From assembly GCA_023388015.1 (NCBI GenBank), contig JAEWHB010000096.1, positions 1 through 12,984 on the forward strand: 12,984 bases of DNA, in the 5' to 3' direction. The notes under the pieces are model-generated. The model saw only the letters and a list, made by a program, of their open reading frames with translations, searched no databases and had not been told where the DNA came from. Below, in pieces: positions 6,448-12,984 of the stretch. Position 1 is the stretch's first letter; every line of letters begins with the position of its first letter. The position numbers were made by a program, and so were the translations under genes. The stretch comes from Bacteroidota bacterium. GTDB taxonomy: Bacteria; Bacteroidota; Bacteroidia; Flavobacteriales; Weeksellaceae.

Positions 6448-7338
6448 TTAGTTCATCATGGGGTAATTAATCAGCCGACGTTCTCCGGTGTAACATTTAA
6501 ATAGTGAGGATGTTGTACTACTCACAGCGACCATTAAGGGTCTTAACTTTTGCATCATTAAAACATCGCAAGTCGCGATTTTGAGTAATTCTGCTTTTGT
6601 TTCTCTTGTCAAATCTTGAGGTCGAGTTGGCAAGATCATCAGATTGAAAACCAATTCGTCCACATAAGGCCTGTAAGGCTCCATGATATCGTCGGCCAGA
6701 CAATAAGGATTGTATTTATTTCGATGAAAGATTCCAATAGTTGGGTTTAAACCGGAACTTACGATTGCTCTTGCTACAATACTTCTCAAAACAGCATACC
6801 CAAAATTCAGAAAATTATTGGGAGCTTCTCCTTCCCTTTCCCGATTGAAATTTTCAAATAATTGTTTCCAATAATATTGGGCAGCAATGCCTTCCATATT
6901 GGTACTGTCGCCCGATTTGACATTGTTGAGATATTCTGTCATCGGCTCAAAGTTCTTTTTCAACTTTTTAAGCAATAACATTTGCTGACTAATTTTTGCT
7001 TCGACGGTTTGTTTCCAAAGTTGCTTTCGCAACGGCTCTGAAATATTGATTTGATGTTTCAATCGTTCGGAATGTTCCACATGACCCGCCATCGGCAACA
7101 TCAATCCGTGTGGCAAATGCTGAGCATCACAGCTAATGATGGCGACATTATTTCCTTGTAAAGCGACTATCAACTGATGGCTAAGCGTAATCTGATGATT
7201 GTCAAGCACCAGAAATGCCATATCTTCCACTGGCGCAGAGCCTTTGAGTTCTTTGGTTTCCGGATCCGTGACCTGCAACTGATTGTCTTTGAGTTTCAAA
7301 TAAGCCGGATTTCCAATGTAGAGAGTTCGTTTGAGCAT
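6448..7338 (-). CDS. cas1: CRISPR-associated integrase/endonuclease Cas1, type II
   Basis: A 296-residue Cas1, the integrase subunit of the spacer acquisition complex. The catalytic metal ligands are visible: Glu149 in NMEGIAAQYYW, His205 in GIFHRNKYN, and Glu220 in ADDIMEPYRP. The N-terminal beta domain starts MLKRTLYIGNPAYLKLK, and SAPVEDMAFLVLDN is the usual type II element. The C-terminal helical domain is complete. Length is normal for type II-C Cas1. It begins 12 bp after the cas9 stop, so cas9 and cas1 are co-transcribed. No csn2 or cas4 follows, which defines subtype II-C. The protein acts in the cytoplasm on prespacer DNA and the leader-repeat junction. Confidence 0.97.
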   Translation of the reverse strand: MLKRTLYIGNPAYLKLKDNQLQVTDPETKELKGSAPVEDMAFLVLDNHQITLSHQLIVALQGNNVAIISCDAQHLPHGLMLPMAGHVEHSERLKHQINISEPLRKQLWKQTVEAKISQQMLLLKKLKKNFEPMTEYLNNVKSGDSTNMEGIAAQYYWKQLFENFNREREGEAPNNFLNFGYAVLRSIVARAIVSSGLNPTIGIFHRNKYNPYCLADDIMEPYRPYVDELVFNLMILPTRPQDLTRETKAELLKIATCDVLMMQKLRPLMVAVSSTTSSLFKCYTGERRLINYPMMN

Positions 7339-7350
7339 GGTATTCTTATT

Positions 7351-10300
7351 TTAATATTCCCCAACACTTACAATGTCTCCTAAATGATTGATACGGACTT
7401 TGAAGATATTTTCAAAAAAACCTAAACTCTTGATACTCTTATATGTAATATCTTTTAACTCTTTCCTGTCATCTATACTTGTTTCTAAGTGATGCCTAAA
7501 CACATAATCTCTAATAGCTGAATTTCCGTAAACCACTTTAGAAAACTTCTGCACCCTAAACAAATTTGGACTGATCATTTTCTTGTTTTTAGGATCCAAT
7601 AAATCAATTTCAGTCGGGATAAATCCGGTATTTTCATTCGAGAAAACAAACATTTCGTTTTGCTTCATTGTAAATAAAAACTGCCAACCTAAATGCTGAT
7701 TGTGGGTTTTGTCGATTATTGGCAAACCTTGGTTTACTCGCTCCACTGCTTCGAAAAACGATATTACATTATCTTGTAAGTTCCCGTTTTCATCGCGATA
7801 AATTGCTACGTGATGATTGTTTCCAGTACTTACAAAATCGACTGGAATTTTATTTTCATTTTCATCTAAAATATCATTTCCAAAATGGTCCTTTTTATAA
7901 TGCAAGGGTTCTGCATTTTTCACTCCTGAAATCCGAACACGTTTTATGGAAATTCCTTTTTCTTTGTTGAGATAGATTGGGTTTTTATTCAAATCCGAGA
8001 ATGCTTTTTTAGCGTCACCGCTAAATTCCTTCAAACGATTTTTCAAAATACGCTTTATTCCTTCATCCAAAATCTTTTCGATGGATTTTTCGTCTTTAAA
8101 GTTTTCTGGCGTTACATCTTTTCGGATAGAATAATCCTCTTCTAACCAAACCAACTTCACAGTCTCGGGTACTTTGATGTCGTTTTCCAAACTGATGTAG
8201 ATTGCCGTTTTGTTCAAAGCGTTTTTTCCTGCGAAAGCTTTCTTGGGGTCATTTCCATTCTCGGCTAATCGCTGCAGCAAAGCCTTTTTATAAACTGGAT
8301 TGGCAACTTTTTCAATCGTTTCCAAATCAAATTTCGCACTTACTTTCTCCTCTTTTGATTGGTAAAAACGATATTTTCCATAAATCGTTTCTTTATGTAA
8401 TTGCCCGCGTGGTGTCAGTTCAATTTTGACTTTTTCACCCTTTTTGGACTTGGTTTTATTTTTGTTTTTCGTCACCACTTTGTTTTTAGCTTTGTGCGAA
8501 ATCAACACATTCTCCAAATGTTCTTTCGCAACTTGTCGGAAATTAGGTATTGGTTCTTTAAATACTCGCTTTTTATTTCCATCACTGTCAATCCTAATTT
8601 CGGTATCCAAATTCTCAATGGCAATTATATTGCCGTGTAATTTATGTCTCTCATTTTTTCTTGCATTCAGATAATTCAAATATTGGATATGATTATGTTT
8701 GGTAAAAGCAACTGTTAGCGCATCCATCGCATGGTGGCGATGATCGTTTCGTTTTGTCCAATCTTTAATCACCTCGACTTGATGCCCATTTTTTCGTTCT
8801 TGAATTTCAGTCAAGCCGAGCGATTTATATTTAGGCAAATTGAGTTCTTTCATTACATTAATTAAATCCCAATCTTCACGCAATCTATTGGTTATACTTC
8901 CGGAGGTAGAAACGACCGATCGCGTTACTTTGAACAACAACTCTTTCGCTTTCTTCGCAATGTATTGGCTCTCTCGCAAATCTCTTTCGATAAATCCATC
9001 CCCGATTTCGGTTTCTTGCTTCAATAGTTTTTGGTATTTAGCTTTGGAAATGCCTTCTTCTTTGCTCTTTTGGAAAGCATCGTACAAAGACTTTATTCTA
9101 TCTTCGAAATCTTCTGTATTACCGTATTTGGAAGAAATGTAGTCAAAAGCAGTTTTATTGCCTTTATCTAAATTGGTTTGGCGATACACGATTGTTTTGT
9201 TGGAAAAACTATCGTCAAACAATCGAGATTGTGGTATGATGTGGTCAATATCAATCTGCTTACTGAACAATATTTCTCTGGGAATATAGGTGTCGGTATA
9301 TAAATCCTTGTAACCTCTGTTTTTCAATTCCTCATACAACCTGAAGCGAATGATGTCGTTTCGGGTTGGATTTTTAATACCAAATTCGTTTTGAAGAATT
9401 TTAAAAACGCGTTCATTCCGTAATTTTCCTTCCCTTACTTGGCTATCCATATCCCGGCGTTCTTCAGCATTTTTCTTGAGTTCACGCGCCAATTCAATTC
9501 GGATTTCATCAAATTTGAAATATTTGGTGATATTGCCGTTTTCATCTCGTTCACTGTTTTTTTCGATTAAAGCATTGACAACATTAATCATTTGATTGAG
9601 TATTTTTTCGACCACTGGCTGACGTAAACTATTCTTTTTCAGTAGATCTAATTTGTCCTCCAAAGCCCTATCTTTCAGCTCGTCCTTAGTCAAGGAATGT
9701 TTAGAATGTCGGTATCCTACCAATTCACAAGCCATGCTGTAATTGTTCTCACGGATGTACGGATAAATCTTACGCATTGCTTTGCTTGACAAGTTTCCAT
9801 AATCATCCACAAGACCGACATTAGCCAATATCTGTGCGTGCTCACGTTTAAAACCGAATTTTTTCGCTAATAATTCATACAACTTCTCATTGCCACTTTG
9901 CGAGTCGTCGCCTTCGTACGAATACAACAAATGCCATAATTGATACAATGGTTGTTTTTCAAACGCTTTGCCGTCTGATTCTGCATCAAAATCAAGGATT
10001 TCGGGATCAATTTCATTTGTCTTGAAAATGTCTCGAACCATATTTTTAATTTCGGAAGCCGAGACTTTTAAATCATCTAACTCAACTTCATCTTTATTCG
10101 ACTTGACTTTCAACAAATCTTTCACATCATAACCTTCAATATCCAAGATTTTGAGATAAGCTTCGTATAAAGATTTATTGGTTCGATTTCCTTCCAACTG
10201 GGTGTAATTCAGTTCCCAGTCTTTGGAGTTCAATCCCAAAATTTCCAAACATTGTTTTGCCGATAAATTCCCCTTTAAATTTAGCTCTTCAAATAGCTTT

Positions 10301-11673
10301 TCTTTAGTTTCTAAATCGAGTGAGAAAATTTCTTTTTCTTCCTCGAATAAAGAATGTTGGTTTTGTGCTTTAGTAACTCGCTTTCGGCTTCCTTTTTTGC
10401 GCACTAAAACATTATTCAGATTCTGCCAAATTTTAAATTCCTGAAACAAAGGCGATGATTTTGGTGCTACTCGATGACCAATTGTTTTCTTTACACCATA
10501 AATAACAACTTCCTTACTTTCCAATTCACAGAAACTAATTAGCCCTTTTTGGGATTTCAGTTTACGTTGGTAAAAGATGATGATATCCCGAATTTCTTCT
10601 TTGAGTTCGTTGGTTAATTCCGAATGAAATTTAGCTTGCGTTTCCCATATCGTTTCAAATTCATCCAAATAATCTTGTCGATAAAAAACCTGATTTTTTA
10701 ACCGTGTATGTGGATTTTCTTGCAATTGCTGGTATAAATACTGCCCAACCGTTTGCTTATTGAAATAGAGTTCTTTGCTTCGGTCAGAAATTGCACCCAA
10801 ATAACCACTTGAATTATTAAGATTGTTATTAATTTCGGTCAATGCATAAGCTACTTCCTCTTTTTCCAATTGCTTAGAAGTAGCTTCACTTCGCCATTTA
10901 TAAGCCTGAAGTTTTTTCTCTTCTCGATTTCCTTTATTCTCCGATGTATTAAATCCGTATTTCGACCAAAACATTGTAGAAGTTGCGCGTTGCCCCTTGC
11001 CTTGCAGTTCTTTGTAAAATTCATCTGTAAGGATTTCCGGATAAAATTGCTTTTGGAAATTCCAGACTTTGTCAAATTCGGCTTGTAAATCTGAACGGTA
11101 AAAATCAGGGATCGACTTTTTGTCATCCTTCAATAATTCATACGCAAATTGCCCGGGCGTCAGGTTTTCTTCGTACAATCGTTTGGCAACAGCCATTCCG
11201 TCTATGGCTTGTCCTTCATCTTCATTTTTGGCTTTACGACTGCTTTTGTACCCTCTTTTTTTATTGATCGCCAATAATATTCGTGCGAAATCCTCTTTTT
11301 CAAGCTTCTCAGAAACCGCCTTTGTACGCAATGCCCAGGTTTGATGCGTTGTATTTTTGCCATCTTCTGCAAGCTGAGTTTCGGCATTGATTAGATTAGC
11401 TTTTTGCAAAACTTCAATCAGATTTTTTCTTCTGTCTTGGTAACGGTCGAGGTTTCTTCTTGCACCACGTTTTAGCGTTCTTTCAGCGTTAATCGAAAAA
11501 GGCTTACCCTTTTCGAAATTGGTTTGTTCGTCCACTGTCAGTGAATTTACACGAACACCAATTTGTTTTATTTCAGAATTATTTTTGTCCTCGCTTTCAA
11601 TGACGTGCGCAAATCCAATGGAAGTTACGCCCAAATCCAATCCAAGGATGTTAATGTGTTTATTTTGCTTCAT
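7351..11673 (-). CDS. cas9: RNA-guided endonuclease Cas9, type II-C
   Basis: A 1440-residue Cas9, in the size range of the large Bacteroidota II-C enzymes. RuvC-I is NILGLDLGVTSIG with Asp13. The arginine-rich bridge helix follows (RTLKRGARRNLDRYQDRR, from about residue 64). RuvC-II is FDEIRIELARE with Glu727. The HNH domain has DIDHIIPQS with catalytic His811 and a later NLDKGNK. RuvC-III is RHHAMDAL with His981 and Asp984. Thus both nuclease sites appear intact. A basic lysine-rich stretch (NKNKTKSKKGEKVK) lies after RuvC-III, before the C-terminal PAM-interacting region, which ends near FRVQKFSKVVYGNSAIRDYV. It is the first gene of the operon cas9-cas1-cas2. A predicted promoter (complement of 11697-11704, TACATTTG) lies 23 bp above the start. 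The PAM preference cannot be read from the sequence. Confidence 0.98.
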   Translation of the reverse strand: MKQNKHINILGLDLGVTSIGFAHVIESEDKNNSEIKQIGVRVNSLTVDEQTNFEKGKPFSINAERTLKRGARRNLDRYQDRRKNLIEVLQKANLINAETQLAEDGKNTTHQTWALRTKAVSEKLEKEDFARILLAINKKRGYKSSRKAKNEDEGQAIDGMAVAKRLYEENLTPGQFAYELLKDDKKSIPDFYRSDLQAEFDKVWNFQKQFYPEILTDEFYKELQGKGQRATSTMFWSKYGFNTSENKGNREEKKLQAYKWRSEATSKQLEKEEVAYALTEINNNLNNSSGYLGAISDRSKELYFNKQTVGQYLYQQLQENPHTRLKNQVFYRQDYLDEFETIWETQAKFHSELTNELKEEIRDIIIFYQRKLKSQKGLISFCELESKEVVIYGVKKTIGHRVAPKSSPLFQEFKIWQNLNNVLVRKKGSRKRVTKAQNQHSLFEEEKEIFSLDLETKEKLFEELNLKGNLSAKQCLEILGLNSKDWELNYTQLEGNRTNKSLYEAYLKILDIEGYDVKDLLKVKSNKDEVELDDLKVSASEIKNMVRDIFKTNEIDPEILDFDAESDGKAFEKQPLYQLWHLLYSYEGDDSQSGNEKLYELLAKKFGFKREHAQILANVGLVDDYGNLSSKAMRKIYPYIRENNYSMACELVGYRHSKHSLTKDELKDRALEDKLDLLKKNSLRQPVVEKILNQMINVVNALIEKNSERDENGNITKYFKFDEIRIELARELKKNAEERRDMDSQVREGKLRNERVFKILQNEFGIKNPTRNDIIRFRLYEELKNRGYKDLYTDTYIPREILFSKQIDIDHIIPQSRLFDDSFSNKTIVYRQTNLDKGNKTAFDYISSKYGNTEDFEDRIKSLYDAFQKSKEEGISKAKYQKLLKQETEIGDGFIERDLRESQYIAKKAKELLFKVTRSVVSTSGSITNRLREDWDLINVMKELNLPKYKSLGLTEIQERKNGHQVEVIKDWTKRNDHRHHAMDALTVAFTKHNHIQYLNYLNARKNERHKLHGNIIAIENLDTEIRIDSDGNKKRVFKEPIPNFRQVAKEHLENVLISHKAKNKVVTKNKNKTKSKKGEKVKIELTPRGQLHKETIYGKYRFYQSKEEKVSAKFDLETIEKVANPVYKKALLQRLAENGNDPKKAFAGKNALNKTAIYISLENDIKVPETVKLVWLEEDYSIRKDVTPENFKDEKSIEKILDEGIKRILKNRLKEFSGDAKKAFSDLNKNPIYLNKEKGISIKRVRISGVKNAEPLHYKKDHFGNDILDENENKIPVDFVSTGNNHHVAIYRDENGNLQDNVISFFEAVERVNQGLPIIDKTHNQHLGWQFLFTMKQNEMFVFSNENTGFIPTEIDLLDPKNKKMISPNLFRVQKFSKVVYGNSAIRDYVFRHHLETSIDDRKELKDITYKSIKSLGFFENIFKVRINHLGDIVSVGEY

Positions 11674-11696
11674 AATAATACAAGTAGTAGCTTAAA

Positions 11697-11735
11697 CAAA
11701 TGTAAAAAAATAAATTAAAAAACTCAGTTACTAAT
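11697..11735 (-). promoter_or_regulatory. Predicted cas9 operon promoter with a 10-nt guide-matching site
   Basis: On the minus strand a perfect Bacteroidetes -7 box TACATTTG (complement of 11697-11704) lies 23 bp before the cas9 ATG. No clear TTG is found 17-23 nt upstream. At the -33 position and just above it is ATTAGTAACT (complement of 11726-11735), followed by GAGTTTTTTAA. This 10-mer is identical to the last 10 nt before the mini-repeat of the small RNA at 11844-11921. Confidence 0.6.
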
Positions 11736-11764
11736 ATACTTTACTTATATTTATCAAATCAAAA

Positions 11765-11788
11765 GGATTGATCCTGACGAGGATTGAT
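11765..11788. promoter_or_regulatory. Possible operator: paired GGATTGAT boxes
   Basis: Two exact GGATTGAT boxes (11765-11772 and 11781-11788) are spaced 16 bp apart. They enclose a small palindrome ATCCT-GACG-AGGAT (11771-11784). They lie between the cas9 promoter and the divergent small-RNA promoter. A protein-binding site is possible but no regulator is known. Confidence 0.3.
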
Positions 11789-11808
11789 TTATTAAGGTCC
11801 AAACTTAA

Positions 11809-11840
11809 TTTGATTAACTTCCAACGTTAATTACCTTTTG
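11809..11840 (+). promoter_or_regulatory. Promoter of the mini-repeat small RNA
   Basis: TTTG (11809-11812), exactly 19 nt, then TACCTTTT (11832-11839, 7 of 8 positions of TAnnTTTG). This is a close match to the Bacteroidetes consensus in both sequence and spacing. It should start RNA at about 11844, pointing away from cas9 into the mini-repeat and its terminator. Confidence 0.65.
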
Positions 11841-11843
11841 ACT

Positions 11844-11921
11844 AGTAGTTACTAAAAAATTAAAATTGATTAGTAACTGTTGTGAATTGCTTTTAGGCTG
11901 CTCGATTTTGAGCAGCTTTTT
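11844..11921 (+). ncRNA. crRNA-like small RNA with a truncated CRISPR repeat (scaRNA-like)
   Basis: A compact unit of about 78 nt. It follows a consensus promoter (11809-11839) and ends in a Rho-independent terminator (11897-11921). In between are about 35 nt of unique sequence and then GTTGTGAATTGCTTT (11879-11893), identical to the first 15 nt of the CRISPR repeat; the rest of the repeat is missing. The 15-mer can pair with the tracrRNA anti-repeat over 14 bp (tracrRNA AAAGCAATTCACAA), so the RNA could load Cas9 as a crRNA does. The 10 nt directly before it (ATTAGTAACT, 11869-11878, the seed position of a guide) match the cas9 promoter. Such a short match would be expected to permit binding but not cutting. 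That role is inference; expression is not shown. AGTTACTAA (11847-11855) could fold back on TTAGTAACT (11870-11878). A decayed orphan repeat is the main alternative. Confidence 0.6.
11897..11921 (+). terminator. Rho-independent terminator of the mini-repeat RNA
   Basis: Stem GCTGCTC (11897-11903) with GAGCAGC (11910-11916), loop GATTTT, then TTTTT. It directly follows the truncated repeat, so the repeat copy ends a defined short transcript. Confidence 0.85.
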
Positions 11922-12087
11922 CTTAAAGTAATTTTACTTCTTATTTCCCACTTCGCTATACGATTAAGACCAAGTATTCTTTTCATGAGTTTTAGATTTG
12001 ACGCTTAATTTAAAAATAAATTTTAACATTTACTTAAATCGACTATAAATATCTTTAAATTCATTCTCACCGATAATTATTATTTTA

Positions 12088-12095
12088 TATATTTG
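12088..12095 (+). promoter_or_regulatory. tracrRNA -7 promoter box
   Basis: TATATTTG is a perfect TAnnTTTG box. RNA should start near 12100, exactly where complementarity to the CRISPR repeat begins. The -33 box is poor: TTC at 12064-12066, 21 nt upstream, is the best candidate. Confidence 0.6.
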
Positions 12096-12099
12096 TTTC

Positions 12100-12186
12100 A
12101 CAAATTTTGAAAGCAATTCACAATAAGGATTATTCCGTTGTGAAAACATTTGGATTGCTCCTTGTCCATAATCAGGGAGCATTTTT
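12100..12186 (+). ncRNA. tracrRNA
   Basis: The anti-repeat is at 12100-12123. It contains ACAAATTTTGAAAGC followed by AATTCACAA and is complementary to nt 2-26 of the CRISPR repeat over 24 bp with one bulged base. It is followed by a short nexus-like hairpin GGA-TTAT-TCC (12127-12136), a single-stranded AAAACATTT part, and a terminal hairpin GCTCCTTG/CAGGGAGC (12157-12164 with 12173-12180) with a T-run. Order and length (about 87 nt) fit type II-C tracrRNAs. With the crRNA repeat it forms the duplex that RNase III trims and Cas9 binds. It lies upstream of cas9 on the opposite strand, transcribed away from it, with its own promoter. Confidence 0.92.
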
Positions 12187-12200
12187 ATTTCCAAATGTTT
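12144..12200. repeat. 11-bp inverted repeat enclosing the tracrRNA terminator
   Basis: AAACATTTGGA (12144-12154) and TCCAAATGTTT (12190-12200) are perfect inverted copies on either side of the terminator hairpin. The left arm is inside the tracrRNA; the right arm is transcribed only in read-through RNA. Confidence 0.7.
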
Positions 12201-12249
12201 CATGAGTACTATAAGGTATAAATAATACTCCACGAATAAAACATTTAGC

Positions 12250-12275
12250 GCCTCGACTATCTTCGGGGCATTTTT
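12250..12275 (+). terminator. Second Rho-independent terminator downstream of tracrRNA
   Basis: Stem GCCTCGA (12250-12256) with TCGGGGC (12263-12269), one G-U pair, loop CTATCT, then ATTTTT. There is no gene just upstream on this strand, so it probably catches read-through from the tracrRNA and insulates parA. Confidence 0.7.
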
Positions 12276-12394
12276 GTTTTTGTTCTTTTTGCTTGTTGCA
12301 ACATGTTAATCTGTATTGTTCAAAAAATTCCCCTCTCCTATTCTTTCATCCGGCTTTTAATCCTTAATTTTACGGTCGATTTTTGAAAACAAAC

Positions 12395-12984
12395 ATGGGT
12401 AAAATAGTAGCGATCGCCAATCAGAAGGGAGGAGTAGGAAAAACCACAACAGCTGTAAATTTAGCGGCTTCATTGGGGGTGCTTGAAAAGAAAACACTTC
12501 TCATAGATGCTGACCCGCAGGCCAATGCTTCTTCGGGACTAGGCATCGTGGTGGAAGAAGTTGAAAAAGGAACGTATGAGGTATTGGAGCATGAAGTGAG
12601 CGCCCATGCAGCGATTCAGAAAACCCAAACGCCCAATCTAGACATTATCCCGGCACATGTGGATTTGGTAGCGGCCGAAATTGAAATCGTGGACCATGAA
12701 AACCGGGAATACCTGCTGAAAGAAGCATTAAAGGAAATCAGAGATGAATACGATTATATCATCATCGATTGTGCACCTTCGCTGGGACTCATCACGCTGA
12801 ACGCATTGACGGCGGCGGATTCGGTGATTATTCCGATTCAATGCGAATATTTCGCACTGGAAGGTCTGGGAAAACTTCTGAACACCATCAAAGGTGTACA
12901 ACAGCATCACAACAAGGATCTGGATATTGAGGGACTTCTGCTGACCATGCATGATTCACGGCTTCGACTCTCCAATCAGGTGGT
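12395..12984 (+). CDS. parA: ParA/Soj family chromosome-partitioning ATPase (3' part outside window)
   Basis: 196 codons are in the window and the frame is open at the right edge. The deviant Walker A motif KGGVGKT is at residues 11-17, with the signature Lys11 of the ParA/MinD group. LLIDADPQAN (about 35-44) is the A' motif with Asp40, and YIIIDCAPSLG (121-131) is Walker B with Asp125. VIIPIQCEYFALEGL (144-158) is typical of Soj/ParA. The protein binds DNA nonspecifically when ATP-bound and moves or organises ParB-parS complexes, so it acts on the nucleoid. parB usually follows and would lie outside the window. There is no helix-turn-helix N-terminal extension, so this is the short, chromosomal type Ib-like form. 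It belongs to the core genome and marks the right border of the CRISPR region. The start is the ATG just before the first strand GKIVAIANQ. Confidence 0.95.
   Translation, partial: MGKIVAIANQKGGVGKTTTAVNLAASLGVLEKKTLLIDADPQANASSGLGIVVEEVEKGTYEVLEHEVSAHAAIQKTQTPNLDIIPAHVDLVAAEIEIVDHENREYLLKEALKEIRDEYDYIIIDCAPSLGLITLNALTAADSVIIPIQCEYFALEGLGKLLNTIKGVQQHHNKDLDIEGLLLTMHDSRLRLSNQV

Noticed and set aside
8440..8500. Lysine-rich stretch in Cas9 as an insertion or nuclear-type signal
   Set aside because: Basic linkers between RuvC-III and the C-terminal domain occur in large II-C Cas9 proteins, and the flanking domains are continuous.
12030..12233. 67-codon open frame on the minus strand
   Set aside because: It lies antisense over the tracrRNA, is of low complexity, and resembles no protein; the tracrRNA explains the conserved sequence.
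12294..12303. TGTTGCAACA palindrome near parA as a parS site
   Set aside because: It lacks the CACGTG core of parS (TGTTnCACGTGnAACA); a 10-bp palindrome alone is weak evidence.
12728..12952. 74-codon minus-strand frame
   Set aside because: Lies wholly antisense within parA, whose motifs are clear on the plus strand.

Overview
The window is AT-rich chromosomal DNA from a member of the Bacteroidota, most likely class Flavobacteriia. Three things point there. The large Cas9 with long CRISPR repeats is of the flavobacterial II-C kind. Several promoters fit the Bacteroidetes pattern (TTG or TTTG, about 19-21 nt, then TAnnTTTG). Most starts lack a Shine-Dalgarno sequence. Genus cannot be fixed from the sequence alone.

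Left part (1-3702): on the minus strand lie the start of a DsbA/FrnE-like thiol oxidoreductase, an aldo/keto reductase, and a small operon rrf2 - NAD(P)-binding oxidoreductase - doxX. The two intergenic regions (113-510 and 1462-2114) are mosaics of related hairpin repeats, a 110-bp tandem repeat, and a 47-bp hairpin element placed just after each flanking stop codon. Nearly identical 19-bp palindromes sit before rrf2 and before the oxidoreductase gene. They look like operators of the Rrf2 protein.

Middle (3834-11673): a complete type II-C CRISPR-Cas locus. A 27-repeat array with unusually long 50-bp repeats is read rightward. It faces the leftward operon cas9-cas1-cas2 across a shared, bidirectional terminator-like hairpin. 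The repeat carries a Bacteroidetes-type promoter, so each crRNA may be started from its own repeat.

Right part (11674-12394): a gene-free regulatory region upstream of cas9. It holds a clear tracrRNA (about 12100-12186, plus strand) whose anti-repeat pairs with the first half of the repeat. Between the tracrRNA and cas9 is the most interesting element: a small transcription unit with its own promoter (TTTG-N19-TACCTTTT), about 35 nt of unique sequence, an exact copy of the first 15 nt of the CRISPR repeat, and then a Rho-independent terminator. The 10 nt just before this mini-repeat match, in protospacer orientation, a site at about the -33 position of the predicted cas9 promoter. This looks like a natural short-guide RNA by which Cas9 could repress its own operon, comparable in logic to scaRNA and tracr-L, but here in a II-C locus. 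The window ends inside a parA/soj-like gene (12395 onward, plus strand).

In working order: tracrRNA and Cas9 process or load crRNAs from the array, Cas1 and Cas2 add spacers, and the mini-repeat RNA may feed back on cas9-cas1-cas2 transcription.
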